DNA of 28,801 nucleotides from JBBDST01 sp040904765. GTDB lineage: Bacteria; Actinomycetota; Nitriliruptoria; Nitriliruptorales; Nitriliruptoraceae. Below the pieces are notes generated by a model. It had not been told where the DNA came from. It saw only the letters and a list, made by a program, of their open reading frames with translations, and ran no database searches. The stretch covers positions 1 through 28,801 of the forward strand of contig JBBDST010000039.1 in NCBI GenBank assembly GCA_040904765.1, written 5' to 3'. The number at the start of each line of letters is the position of its first letter. The first letter of the stretch is position 1. Of the stretch, positions 6,317-14,407 are shown piece by piece. A program made the position numbers and the translations under genes.

Positions 6317-7873
6317 GTGACAGATATTCTCGACGAAGCACGTCGCCGGCGCACATTTGCCATCATTTCGCACCCAGACGCCGGGAAAACGACGTTAACC
6401 GAAAAATTTCTGTTGTATTCGGGTGCAATCCAGCAGGCCGGTGCCGTCCAGTCACGCAAAGCAGACCGCAACACCACCTCCGACTGGCTTGAAATCGAAC
6501 AAAAACGTGGCATCTCGGTCACCTCGGCTGTCGCACGCTTCACCCACGACGACACCGTCTTGAACTTGCTCGACACCCCAGGCCACCGGGACTTCTCCGA
6601 AGACACCTACCGGGTATTGTCCGGCGTGGATTGCGCCGTGATGGTGATCGATGCGGCCCGCGGCGTCGAACCCCAAACCGAAAAACTGTATGCCGTCTGT
6701 CGAGTCCGCAACACCCCGGTAATCACGTTCGTAAACAAAATGGATCGCCCCACACCCGAACCGTTAGCGATCCTTGACGACATCGAAGCAAAACTTGGCC
6801 TTACCGTGCAGCCGGTGACCTGGCCGATCAAACCGGACGGGGTTTTCCACGGGGTGGTCGACCGACGTACCGGCATGAGCTACCGATTTGAAGCCAACAC
6901 GCCCGGTGGGGCACGCATGGCACAAGAAGACGTCGGACAACAAGAAGCCCTACCCGATGCGATCCGTGAAGAGCTGGCACTGCTGGACGAAACCGGCGCA
7001 AACTTTGACGTCGAAGCGTTCATGAACGCCACTGCCACTCCCGTCTTTTTCGGTTCGGCGTTAAACAACTTTGGGGTGCGTCTGCTGCTTGACGCGATCG
7101 TCAGCCTCGCACCAGCTCCGCTTGCCCGGCCTGACATTGACGGCACACCACGACCACTCGACGCACCGTTTAGTGGGCTGGTGTTTAAAGTCCAGGCAAA
7201 CCTTGACGCCCGCCATCGTGACCGGCTCGCGTTCGTTCGGGTGTGTTCAGGCCAGTTCACTCGCGGCCACACCCTCATTAACGCCCGTACCGGCCGGCGA
7301 GTCACCGCCAAATATGCCCATGCCGTGTTTGGCCGCGAACGCGAAACGGTCGATGAGGCCTACCCGGGGGACGTCATCGGGCTTGTCAACGCTACCGATC
7401 TTCGCGCCGGCGACACGCTGCATGCGGAAGGTACGTCCGTGCGCTATGCCCCACCACCGATCTTCACACCCGAATATTTCCGTGCCGCCTACCCACTTGA
7501 TCGTTCCCGCAGCAAACAGTTTCGCCGCGGCATGCAACAGCTTGATGAAGAAGGTGCCGTGCAAGTGTTACGCCATCCGGACTTTGGCGACCAGGCGCCC
7601 ATCTGGGCGGCAGTTGGCGAACTGCAGTTTGAAGTGGCCGCATGGCGGATGGAACACGAATTTGGTACGCCGGTACGGCTCGAATCGTCCCAGTACACGT
7701 TGGCACGCGCGACCATCGATGCCGATGTTGACGCCCTCAAAAAGATGCGTGACGTTGACGTATATCGTCGCGAAAGCGGCGCCCCGTTCGCCCTGTTTCG
7801 CACCCGGTACGTCGCTGACCGAGTGATCCGTGAGCATCCTGAACTCACCCTCGACACGCTCATTCTCGACTAG
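6317..7873 (+). CDS. prfC: Peptide chain release factor 3
   Basis: A 518-residue translational GTPase that removes RF1 or RF2 from the ribosome after peptide release. G-domain motifs are in order: ISHPDAGKTT (17-26), the switch-I arginine-rich RGIS (64-67), DTPGHRDF (86-93) and NKMD (140-143). RF3-specific sequence follows, including FKVQANLDARHRDRLAF (domain II) and GELQFEV with EFGTPVRLE (domain III). Length is close to the usual 525-530. GTG 6317 is taken as start, with AAAAGG 7 nt upstream; the resulting N-terminus MTDILDEARRRRTFAIISHP matches the family. It lies between uppP and an antiporter gene, 29 and 31 nt away, in an apparent operon with no obvious functional link. Confidence 0.95.
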   Translation: MTDILDEARRRRTFAIISHPDAGKTTLTEKFLLYSGAIQQAGAVQSRKADRNTTSDWLEIEQKRGISVTSAVARFTHDDTVLNLLDTPGHRDFSEDTYRVLSGVDCAVMVIDAARGVEPQTEKLYAVCRVRNTPVITFVNKMDRPTPEPLAILDDIEAKLGLTVQPVTWPIKPDGVFHGVVDRRTGMSYRFEANTPGGARMAQEDVGQQEALPDAIREELALLDETGANFDVEAFMNATATPVFFGSALNNFGVRLLLDAIVSLAPAPLARPDIDGTPRPLDAPFSGLVFKVQANLDARHRDRLAFVRVCSGQFTRGHTLINARTGRRVTAKYAHAVFGRERETVDEAYPGDVIGLVNATDLRAGDTLHAEGTSVRYAPPPIFTPEYFRAAYPLDRSRSKQFRRGMQQLDEEGAVQVLRHPDFGDQAPIWAAVGELQFEVAAWRMEHEFGTPVRLESSQYTLARATIDADVDALKKMRDVDVYRRESGAPFALFRTRYVADRVIREHPELTLDTLILD

Positions 7874-7904
7874 TTCACTACCCAGACACGACCGATGGTG
7901 CGCC

Positions 7905-9845
7905 ATGTTTCCTCTCACCGACCCAGGCGCAGTGTTTGCGGTGCTGTTTCTGCTGGTGCTGTTAGGTCCAGTCGCGGCTGCTCGTGCACGTCTACCGGCA
8001 CTAGTTGGACTGATTGTCGCCGGCATGCTGGTCGGCCCAAACATGTTGGGCATTCTTGGCCAAAACACGTTCATCGAAACGGTCGCCTACATCGGCCTGC
8101 TGTATCTCATGTTCGAAGGCGGCCTTGACCTTGATTTCGCCGGGTTTATCGAACGACCGCGTGACTCACTGATCTTTGGCGTACTCACGTTCATCCTGCC
8201 GTTTGGGCTGGTCGTCGCGGCCGCACGCATGCTCGACTTAGGTTGGATCGCCGCCGTTATTTTGGGTACCGCGTTTGCCAGCCACACGCTGCTGAGCTAT
8301 CCGACCGTCAACCGGTTTCACCTGTCGCGCAACCGTGCGGTGACCGCAACCCTTGGCGCCACGTTGTTTGCCAACACGGTCGCGCTCATCGTGTTGGCCG
8401 TTGCGGTCGCGGCAGAACGTGGCGGCACAACCATCTGGTCTTGGGCCACGTTCGTGCTGGGCTTTGGCGCCTACATCGGTGTCATGGTCACGCTCGTTCC
8501 GCGTCTTACCCGCTGGTTTTTTACTGGCGTTGGCCAAGACCGTCACATCCGGCTTGCCTACCTGCTTTCGGGCATGGGTGTGTCAGCGGTAGTCGCCGAC
8601 CTGCTGGGAATCGAACCGATCGTTGGCGCGTTTTTCGCCGGACTTGCGTTCAACCGGTTCGTGCCGCACGGCACGCCGATCGCACAACGGGTGAAAGTGC
8701 TGGGTGAATCGATGTTCATCCCGGCATTTTTGATCTCGACTGGCATGCTGCTTGACCCGCTTACGCTCTTTACCAGCGGCGCGTCGCTCGTACTTGGCGC
8801 CACCTTCACGCTCGTACTGATCGTAAGCAAACTGCTGGCCGCCTATGTCGCAGGACAGTTAAGTGCCGTCACGGTGGCTGAACGTGGCATCATGTTCTCG
8901 CTCAGTGTCGGCCAGGCAGCCGGCGCATTGGCTGCGGTCGTTATCGGCCGTGACCTTGGAGTGGTTGATGAGCCGGTCGTCAACGCCGTCATTTTGGTGA
9001 TTCTCGCCTCAGCGCTGATTGCGGGTATCACCGCTGACCGTTATGCCCCACAAGTGCCGCTCACGGTCAAGGCTCGGGCAGCTCTTGGCAGCCGTGTCAT
9101 CGTGCCTGTGTCAAACCCCGACTCGGTAGGTCCGCTGATCCGTATCGCCGCCCAACTTGCTTCCGCAGACTCAGGCGCCGTCGTTGCCGTGAATGTGCTC
9201 GGTACCGAAGCCAGTCAAGCCCAACGTGCCGTACATCAACAGCTGTTACGAACCGCAGAAGATGCGGCTCTTAAGGCTGGTGCGGAAGCCGTCACGACGG
9301 TACGTATCGATGCATCCCCAGTTGAAGGGGTGCTTCACACGGTGGTTGAACAAGACGGTACTGCCCTTGTGGTCGGCTGGAAGGGTTTTACCAACGCCCG
9401 CGAAGGGCTGTTCGGATCGGTGATTGATCAGTTGGTGCAGCAAAGCCCGGTGCCAGTATTGGTGTGTCGGCCAGGTGATGATCTGCGCACCCAACGGCTC
9501 GTTGCCGTGATCACCGAAAGTGCCACCAGTGGTGGCGAACGGCGCGGTGTTGAGACGCTGTTCGCGGTTGCGCGGCGACTGCAACGTCAAACCGACGCGC
9601 CGCTGGTGGTACTTACCGATCAGGACAGTTTCGTTATCAACCAGACTGCGCGCCAAGCAGGAGTTATCGCACCAACCATCCTAACGACCCGTGGGCGACC
9701 GGTCACGGGCCTGGCTGCAGCCCTACAGCCAGGCGACGTTGTGCTCACCATATCCCCGACCGCTCGCGACCGTATTTCACGCGAAGCACGCCAGATCGCC
9801 CGCATCGCTGAGGGACGCACCGTTGTGGTGGTGTTGCCGCGTTAA
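7905..9845 (+). CDS. CPA2 cation:proton antiporter with UspA-like tail
   Basis: A 646-residue protein. Residues 1-400 carry about twelve membrane segments with the CPA2 (KefB/NhaA-like) pattern: an opening LPALVGLIVAGMLVGPNMLG, GLLYLMFEGGLDLD, LGTAFASHTLLSYP, and ADLLGIEPIVGAFFAGLAF. Exchange of Na+ or K+ for protons across the inner membrane is the family role. The cytoplasmic tail has a universal-stress-type domain (about 410-550), with the nucleotide-loop pattern GWKGFTN then GSVIDQLV and the strand PVPVLVCRPG, followed by a second, degenerate copy (about 555-646). It lacks the Rossmann RCK/TrkA-N domain of Kef channels. ATG 7905 gives the membrane start; upstream in-frame codons overlap prfC. 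The stop overlaps the stop of the convergent Fur-family gene by 4 nt. Confidence 0.85.
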   Translation: MFPLTDPGAVFAVLFLLVLLGPVAAARARLPALVGLIVAGMLVGPNMLGILGQNTFIETVAYIGLLYLMFEGGLDLDFAGFIERPRDSLIFGVLTFILPFGLVVAAARMLDLGWIAAVILGTAFASHTLLSYPTVNRFHLSRNRAVTATLGATLFANTVALIVLAVAVAAERGGTTIWSWATFVLGFGAYIGVMVTLVPRLTRWFFTGVGQDRHIRLAYLLSGMGVSAVVADLLGIEPIVGAFFAGLAFNRFVPHGTPIAQRVKVLGESMFIPAFLISTGMLLDPLTLFTSGASLVLGATFTLVLIVSKLLAAYVAGQLSAVTVAERGIMFSLSVGQAAGALAAVVIGRDLGVVDEPVVNAVILVILASALIAGITADRYAPQVPLTVKARAALGSRVIVPVSNPDSVGPLIRIAAQLASADSGAVVAVNVLGTEASQAQRAVHQQLLRTAEDAALKAGAEAVTTVRIDASPVEGVLHTVVEQDGTALVVGWKGFTNAREGLFGSVIDQLVQQSPVPVLVCRPGDDLRTQRLVAVITESATSGGERRGVETLFAVARRLQRQTDAPLVVLTDQDSFVINQTARQAGVIAPTILTTRGRPVTGLAAALQPGDVVLTISPTARDRISREARQIARIAEGRTVVVVLPR

Positions 9846-10264
9846 CCCTGACAGTTCGCGCAGCGCCCATGCACCGTAATGTCGAGCGACTCAACGTTAA
9901 AGCCGTGATCGTCACTGACATGATCACGCACCGTCACCGCCAGACTGGCTGCATGATGCTCCACATTGCCGCAATCCCGACAGATCAGATGTACATGTTC
10001 AGCGCGCGGTGCCAGTTCCCATTCGGCTGCATCATCAGTAAGCCGTGACGCTCGAGCAATCCCTAAGGTGTCAAACAACGTCAACGTGCGATACACCGAC
10101 GCTAAATCCACTTTGGCGCCGTGCGCCGCAATGTCGGCACTCAACTGTTCGGCAGTGCGATGACCGCCTGCACGCCACAGGGCAGCCAGCACCTGACGGC
10201 GTGGCGCCGTTGCCCGGTAGCCACGGGCTTTCAACAACGTCGACAGTTGAGCTATAGAAGTCAT
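9842..10264 (-). CDS. Fur-family metal-dependent repressor
   Basis: A 140-residue protein. The N-terminal winged helix (residues 5-75) contains the family phrase LASVYRTLTLFDTLGI. The dimerisation half has HVHLICRDCGNVEH (90-103), with His90, His92, Cys95 and Cys98, and a C-terminal CANC (Cys135, Cys138), the pair of CxxC motifs that holds the structural zinc. Whether it senses iron, zinc, or peroxide (PerR) cannot be decided from sequence alone. Met at 10264 matches the family length; no Shine-Dalgarno is visible, and TACACT lies 6 nt upstream, so a leaderless message is possible. Upstream on the same strand, 67 nt away, is a CopZ-like gene, which hints at a metal theme but not at a specific metal. 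Confidence 0.88.
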   Translation of the reverse strand: MTSIAQLSTLLKARGYRATAPRRQVLAALWRAGGHRTAEQLSADIAAHGAKVDLASVYRTLTLFDTLGIARASRLTDDAAEWELAPRAEHVHLICRDCGNVEHHAASLAVTVRDHVSDDHGFNVESLDITVHGRCANCQG

Positions 10265-10331
10265 GCAGCGAGTGTAAACGTCAAAGCAAAGATGCTGACG
10301 GCAGAAAACTTTTTCCGACAGACAGTTACGT

Positions 10332-10529
10332 CTACGTCGTTGGTGTATAGCCGGCATCACGGATCGTTTGCAGAACCGTTTCTGGCGCCACATCGCCAGT
10401 TACCGAAACGGTCTGTGCCGCCACATCAACCTCTGCGGCAGTAACACCGGCAACGCCGTGTAGTGCCGACTCGATCGACGCCTTGCAATGGTTACAGGTC
10501 ACATCCGGCACCGTATAGGTCTGGGTCAT
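10332..10529 (-). CDS. HMA-domain metal chaperone (CopZ-like)
   Basis: A 65-residue protein consisting of a single heavy-metal-associated domain, MTQTYTVPDVTCNHCKASIE, with the Cys12-x-x-Cys15 metal site. The rest keeps the ferredoxin-like pattern (VAGVTAAEVDVAAQTVSV, then IRDAGY). Such small cytosolic proteins carry Cu(I) to P-type ATPases or repressors. ATG 10529 has AAGGATC upstream. No copper ATPase lies in the window, so the partner is elsewhere or the role differs. The Fur-family gene lies downstream on the same strand. Confidence 0.88.
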   Translation of the reverse strand: MTQTYTVPDVTCNHCKASIESALHGVAGVTAAEVDVAAQTVSVTGDVAPETVLQTIRDAGYTPTT

Positions 10530-10556
10530 GGCAGATCCTTCGCTGGGGTTTATCAC

Positions 10557-10595
10557 CACTGTACAAATAGTGAGTAGGTTTGGATCTATCGATCC
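10557..10595. promoter_or_regulatory. Two short inverted repeats in a divergent region
   Basis: Between the divergent metal-chaperone and ogt genes lie CACT-N8-AGTG (10557-10572) and GGATC-N4-GATCC (10582-10595). Both are the size of operator half-sites. No known metal-responsive box (CsoR, CueR, Zur) is matched. Confidence 0.25.
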
Positions 10596-10620
10596 TCGAC
10601 CCACACCAAAGGATTGGCCG

Positions 10621-11178
10621 GTGGCAGCAGCGTCAAACAGCGTTCATGTCCCGTCACGCGTTCAATGGGTTAAGGCAGACACCGTCATAACTGACACCAT
10701 TGACGTCACGCATAGCGTGACCCTCTACGGGGATCTGTTCACCGCAAGCGTCAACGACACGCTCCTTGAAGCTGCGTTTTGTCACACCACCGACGATCAA
10801 ACGTGCTGGCATGACGCTTTACGGGCACGATTTGCCCCAATCAACATCAACACGGTCGAGCACTCTCGTTGGGCTCAACGCATCCTTACGCCAGACGAAC
10901 CGGTGAATATCATCACCCCAGCTACACCGTTTCGCCAAGCTGTCCACACGGTCCTTGCATCTGTGCCTTACGGCACCACTGTGACCTACGCCAGCCTCGC
11001 AGAACAACTTGGCGCACCCAAAGCCACCCGTGCCGTCGCCTCGGCAGTTGCTGCCAACCGCATTGCTGTGGTCATCCCGTGCCATCGGGTGTGGCGCAGT
11101 GACGGCACACCCGGCGAATTTCGTTGGGGAAAAACCGTCAAAACACAACTGTGCGACAACGAACGATCCGCCCCATGA
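10621..11178 (+). CDS. ogt: Methylated-DNA-protein-cysteine methyltransferase
   Basis: A 185-residue DNA-repair protein that transfers the alkyl group from O6-methylguanine to its own cysteine in a single-turnover reaction. The active-site block VVIPCHRVW contains Cys154, preceded by PFRQAVHTVLASVPYGTTVTY and the DNA-binding RAVASAVAANR arginine segment. The N-terminal ribonuclease-H-like domain is poorly conserved, as usual. GTG 10621 is preferred over upstream in-frame codons because AAAGGA lies 7-12 nt before it. Its TGA overlaps the ATG of tadA (ATGA), so the two are translationally coupled, although their functions are unrelated. Confidence 0.92.
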   Translation: MAAASNSVHVPSRVQWVKADTVITDTIDVTHSVTLYGDLFTASVNDTLLEAAFCHTTDDQTCWHDALRARFAPININTVEHSRWAQRILTPDEPVNIITPATPFRQAVHTVLASVPYGTTVTYASLAEQLGAPKATRAVASAVAANRIAVVIPCHRVWRSDGTPGEFRWGKTVKTQLCDNERSAP

Positions 11179-11633
11179 CTCACCCCGATGATGCGCACTT
11201 TATGCAGCTTGCACTGGCAGAAGCCCGCACAGCAGCCCGTAACGGCGACGTGCCTGTCGGCGCAGTGATCGTGGACGCAAACTTGAGCGTGCTGGCATGC
11301 GCGAGCAACCGGCGCGAACAAGACAACGACCCGACTGCCCACGCCGAACTGTTGGCGTTGCGTGACGCCGCACAAACGAAAAACAGTTGGCGACTTGACG
11401 GCTGCACCATGTATGTCACCCTCGAACCGTGCGTGATGTGTGCCGGCGCGCTTGTGCTTGCCCGACTCGACACGGTCGTGTTCGCAGCCGATGACCCCAA
11501 AGCCGGTGCATGTGGCGCGCTGTATGACATTGTGCGTGACCCGGCGTTGAACCATCAACTCACCGTTCGACGCGGTGTATGTGCTAACGAAGCCAACGCA
11601 CTGCTGGTCGCGTTCTTTGCCAAACGCCGCTAA
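11175..11633 (+). CDS. tadA: tRNA adenosine(34) deaminase
   Basis: A 152-residue zinc enzyme that converts the wobble adenosine of tRNA-Arg(ACG) to inosine. The deaminase centre is complete: HAE at 56-58, with Glu58 as proton shuttle, and PCVMC at 85-89. Other conserved parts are GDVPVGAVIV near 24-33, the family phrase NDPTAHAELLAL, and DPKAGACGALYD near 107-118. ATG 11175 overlaps the ogt stop. A short hairpin, CAACCG-GCTT-CGGTTG, follows the TAA directly but has no T-run. tRNA-Ser genes lie just downstream on the same strand. Confidence 0.94.
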   Translation: MTHPDDAHFMQLALAEARTAARNGDVPVGAVIVDANLSVLACASNRREQDNDPTAHAELLALRDAAQTKNSWRLDGCTMYVTLEPCVMCAGALVLARLDTVVFAADDPKAGACGALYDIVRDPALNHQLTVRRGVCANEANALLVAFFAKRR

Positions 11634-11708
11634 CAACCGGCTTCGGTTGCGGCAAACAAGCACGTGCGCGTACGCTTCCACACCGCGTGGCCTTTTAGCT
11701 GCGTTGCT

Positions 11709-11797
11709 GGAGGGATCGCATAGTCCGGTCTAGTGCGCCCGCCTCGAAAGCGGGTAGGCCCGTAAGGGTCTCGGGGGTTCGAATCCCCCTCCCTCCG
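11709..11797 (+). tRNA. tRNA-Ser(CGA)
   Basis: An 89-nt class II tRNA. The acceptor GGAGGGA pairs with TCCCTCC, discriminator G. The anticodon arm CCCGC-CTCGAAA-GCGGG gives anticodon CGA. A long variable arm (TAGGCCCGTAAGGGTCTC) precedes the T arm CGGGGGTTCGAATCCCCC. CCA is not encoded; CGA follows. Confidence 0.96.
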
Positions 11798-11867
11798 CGA
11801 TGTCGTGCGTACCGCTTGCGACGATCGTGGTTGCCTTCGTCACTACCGGTACGCTCATCGCCACCAA

Positions 11868-11956
11868 GGAGGGTTCGCCTAGTCCGGCCTATGGCGCACG
11901 GTTGGAATCCGTGTTGAGTGGCAACACTCTCGGGGGTTCGAATCCCCCACCCTCCG
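11868..11956 (+). tRNA. tRNA-Ser(GGA)
   Basis: An 89-nt class II tRNA. The acceptor GGAGGGT pairs with ACCCTCC, discriminator G, and CCA is encoded at 11957-11959. The anticodon arm CACGG-TTGGAAT-CCGTG gives GGA. The variable arm is long. It lies 70 nt after tRNA-Ser(CGA) and shares its acceptor and T arm, so the two are probably old duplicates with different decoding. Confidence 0.96.
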
Positions 11957-12062
11957 CCACAGTCGTGTCGCATGCAGTTGCTTTGCATACACGGCCCAGC
12001 ATCACCTGCTTATGGCAGGATGTAACTCATGCAAGTTCGTAGGGGACGAACGGAGCCGCAGC

Positions 12063-12962
12063 ATGGCGTCATGGGTGCGCTCTACCCCAGTGTTGCTTGT
12101 CAGCCTCTGGTTGGTGTGGGGTTCGATATATATCCCAGTCAAAATCGGGTTGCGCTACGCCACCCCAGGTGCATTTGCGATGCTTCGCGTCAGCGCTGCC
12201 ACCATCGTGGTGCTGGCTGTCCTTATAGTTCGGCGGGTAAGTCACGGCAAAGCCCTGTTTGACCCACAAGTCCACCGGTACGGACTGTTGCTCGGCATCA
12301 CCAACACCACCGGTTTCCTGTATTTCCAAAACGCCGGCATGGTGCACGCAGACGTCGCATTAAGCGCCATTCTCATCTACACTCAGCCGCTGTTTGTTGC
12401 GCTTGGGGCACGCCTGTTCCTAGGCGAATTTTTTACGGTCCGGCGACTCACCGGACTTGCCCTTGGATGGGCCGGCGTGGTCATGCTGGTTGCCGGCGAA
12501 CTTGGGCTTGGCGTGACACCGGTAAGCGCCATCGTGATGCTGCTGCTGTGTGCCGTGTTCTGGTCAGCAGGCACGCTGGTAAACAAGGCATTGCCGGTAC
12601 GCCTTAATGTTGTGCGCCTCCTGTTGTGGCAGAACTTGTACGGATTTTTGCCACTTGCAGCACTCACACTGCTCACCACCGGAGTGAGCGTAAACTGGAG
12701 CGTCCCACTGTTCTACAGTGTGGTGTGGGCCGGTGTTGGGGGCAGCAGCATCGGGTTTGGTTTGCAACTGGTGCTGCTACGGCGCGGCGAAGCAGGCGTT
12801 GTCAGTTCATGGCTGTTTGTTGTTCCGCTGGTCGCAACCCTGCTTGGTGTGCTGGTGTTCAACGAACGGCTCCATCTTGGGCTGTTGGCGGGCGGTGCGG
12901 CCGTGATTTCTGGCATCTATGTGGTGAATAGTTCGCGTCTTACCCAATCACATGACAGGTGA
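12063..12962 (+). CDS. EamA-family transporter (DMT superfamily), copy 1
   Basis: A 299-residue inner-membrane protein with ten hydrophobic segments in two EamA halves of about 140 residues each. The first half opens LVSLWLVWGSIYIPVKIGLR, the family start; the second contains LLLWQNLYGFLPL and ends with RRGEAGVVSSWLFVVPLVATL. Members export or import amino acids, metabolites or drugs, and nothing here fixes the substrate. ATG 12063 has GGAG upstream. It is closely related to the protein at 14408-15328, with which it shares LWQNLYG, LIYTQPL and GEAGVVSSWLF. The two flank the thiolase pair, so a local duplication is likely. Confidence 0.88.
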   Translation: MASWVRSTPVLLVSLWLVWGSIYIPVKIGLRYATPGAFAMLRVSAATIVVLAVLIVRRVSHGKALFDPQVHRYGLLLGITNTTGFLYFQNAGMVHADVALSAILIYTQPLFVALGARLFLGEFFTVRRLTGLALGWAGVVMLVAGELGLGVTPVSAIVMLLLCAVFWSAGTLVNKALPVRLNVVRLLLWQNLYGFLPLAALTLLTTGVSVNWSVPLFYSVVWAGVGGSSIGFGLQLVLLRRGEAGVVSSWLFVVPLVATLLGVLVFNERLHLGLLAGGAAVISGIYVVNSSRLTQSHDR

Positions 12963-13036
12963 CCTAAACGACGGTTAGGCTCACATACGACCGCGCAGAC
13001 ACGATTCTTCGCCCTACGTCAACTAAAGGCGCAGCA

Positions 13037-14188
13037 ATGGGAGCAAGCTATCTCTCGGGTGTGGGCATGACGACATTTGGTCGGCATCCTGACGCCACAG
13101 TCGTCGATTTGGCTGAGGCAGCCGCCAGGCAGGCGCTCGCTGACGCACACATTGACCCTGAAGAAGTTGACGCGCTTTATCTGGGCAACTTCCTTGGACA
13201 AAGCCTTCAACATCAAGGAGTGCTGGCATCGTTGATTGCTCGCCGTCTCGGACTTGCCACTATCCCAACGACCGCGGTTGAAGGCGCATGCGCCTCGGCA
13301 GGCATTGCGCTTCGTCACGGCGTGATGGCAACGAGAGCCGACATGGCACAAACCGTGTTGTGTGTCGGAGCGGAACTGCTCACCAACGTCGATGTTGCCA
13401 CCGTCACCGGTGGCCTGGCCGAAGCGATGGAACAGCAAACCGACGGCGCTACCGGCCTTACGTTCCCCGGCTTTTTTGGGCTCGTGGCTTCCGCCCATGC
13501 GGCCCAATACGGCACCACCCGCGAACAGCTGGCTGCCGTACCAGTAAAAAATCGTGGTCACGGTGTTACCAACCCCAACGCCATGTTCAACAAGCCCGTA
13601 TCGATCAGTGACGTTATCAACGCCCGTCCGATCGCAGACCCGCTGAACCTCCTCGACTGCTCACCAATCTCTGACGGTGCTGCCGCAGCAGTCGTCACCG
13701 CACGTCCACGTGGGGACGCACCAATTGACATTCTTGCGTGCGAACAGGCGTCTGGACCGGCCGCAGTCCACCAGATGCGCACTCTGACAACGTTTCCGGC
13801 GACTGTCTCCGCAGCCGAACGGGCCTACAAGGCGGCCGGTGTCGGCGCCGACGAAATAGACGTCGTTGAACTGCACGACTGTTTCAGCATTGCCGAAGTC
13901 GTTGACTGTGAAGATCTGGGCTTGCTGCCACGCGGCCAAGCAGCCGGATTGATCGCCGAAGGCGCAACCACGTTTGGTGTTGGCGATCTCGTCGTGAATC
14001 CTTCAGGTGGCTTACTGTCACGCGGCCATCCGGTTGGCGCGACTGGTCTGGCACAGATCTACGAACTGGTTCAGCAGCTACGCGGCACAGCCAACAACCA
14101 GGTTGAAGACGCTGAACTGGCGTTGGCTCACAACCTTGGCGGCTGCGGTGCAACCGCAACCGTGACGATTCTTGGAATCAGCGCATGA
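13037..14188 (+). CDS. Thiolase (acetyl-CoA acetyltransferase, SCP2-type)
   Basis: A 383-residue enzyme of the thiolase superfamily, near the SCP2/lipid-transfer branch that pairs with DUF35 proteins. Catalytic residues are visible: nucleophile Cys85 in VEGACASAG, HDCFSIAE at His280, GHPVGATG with His331, and GGCGAT with Cys370. The family makes or cleaves beta-ketoacyl-CoA in degradation of fatty acids, sterol side chains or aromatics. ATG 13037 has AAAGG upstream. Its TGA overlaps the ATG of the small OB-fold gene (ATGA), strongly suggesting that the two products form one complex. Both active cysteines are kept, so it should be catalytic rather than a structural paralogue. Substrate unknown. 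Confidence 0.88.
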   Translation: MGASYLSGVGMTTFGRHPDATVVDLAEAAARQALADAHIDPEEVDALYLGNFLGQSLQHQGVLASLIARRLGLATIPTTAVEGACASAGIALRHGVMATRADMAQTVLCVGAELLTNVDVATVTGGLAEAMEQQTDGATGLTFPGFFGLVASAHAAQYGTTREQLAAVPVKNRGHGVTNPNAMFNKPVSISDVINARPIADPLNLLDCSPISDGAAAAVVTARPRGDAPIDILACEQASGPAAVHQMRTLTTFPATVSAAERAYKAAGVGADEIDVVELHDCFSIAEVVDCEDLGLLPRGQAAGLIAEGATTFGVGDLVVNPSGGLLSRGHPVGATGLAQIYELVQQLRGTANNQVEDAELALAHNLGGCGATATVTILGISA

Positions 14189-14388
14189 CAACCGTTGGGA
14201 AACTTGCCGCCATCACCACCATCCGTGTTCCCCCACCAGGATGGGATCCCGACTATCAGATAGCGATCTTTCACAGCGCCGACGGCTACATCGTTGGTTA
14301 TCTGGCAGACGACACAACTCCGCCGGTCGGCACAGCGTTAACGCGGCAACCCGACCGTGACGGCATTGCCGTGTTCAGTGTCGCGTGA
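14185..14388 (+). CDS. Minimal DUF35-type OB-fold partner of thiolase
   Basis: A 67-residue protein. It looks like only the C-terminal OB-fold part of a DUF35 (ChsH2-type) protein: a strand TTIRVPPPGWDP, YQIAIFHSADGYIVGYLADD, PVGTAL, then DGIAVFSV. The usual N-terminal zinc ribbon with four cysteines is absent, and no cysteine is present at all. DUF35 proteins bind thiolases or hydratases and hold acyl-CoA between the two; the same role is inferred here. The start ATG overlaps the thiolase stop, so expression is coupled. It could be a shortened remnant, but the frame is open from start to stop and the coupling is intact. Confidence 0.65.
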   Translation: MTTVGKLAAITTIRVPPPGWDPDYQIAIFHSADGYIVGYLADDTTPPVGTALTRQPDRDGIAVFSVA

Positions 14389-14407
14389 CAACCTGTAAAA
14401 CACGTCG

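Noticed and set aside
11634..11650. CAACCG-GCTT-CGGTTG hairpin after tadA
   Set aside because: A good stem but no T-run. It could be a weak terminator or simply a hairpin before the tRNA genes, so it is not listed as a feature.
12963..12980. CCTAA-N7-TTAGG hairpin after the first EamA gene
   Set aside because: Short stem with no T-run; the next gene follows on the same strand, so a terminator cannot be supported.
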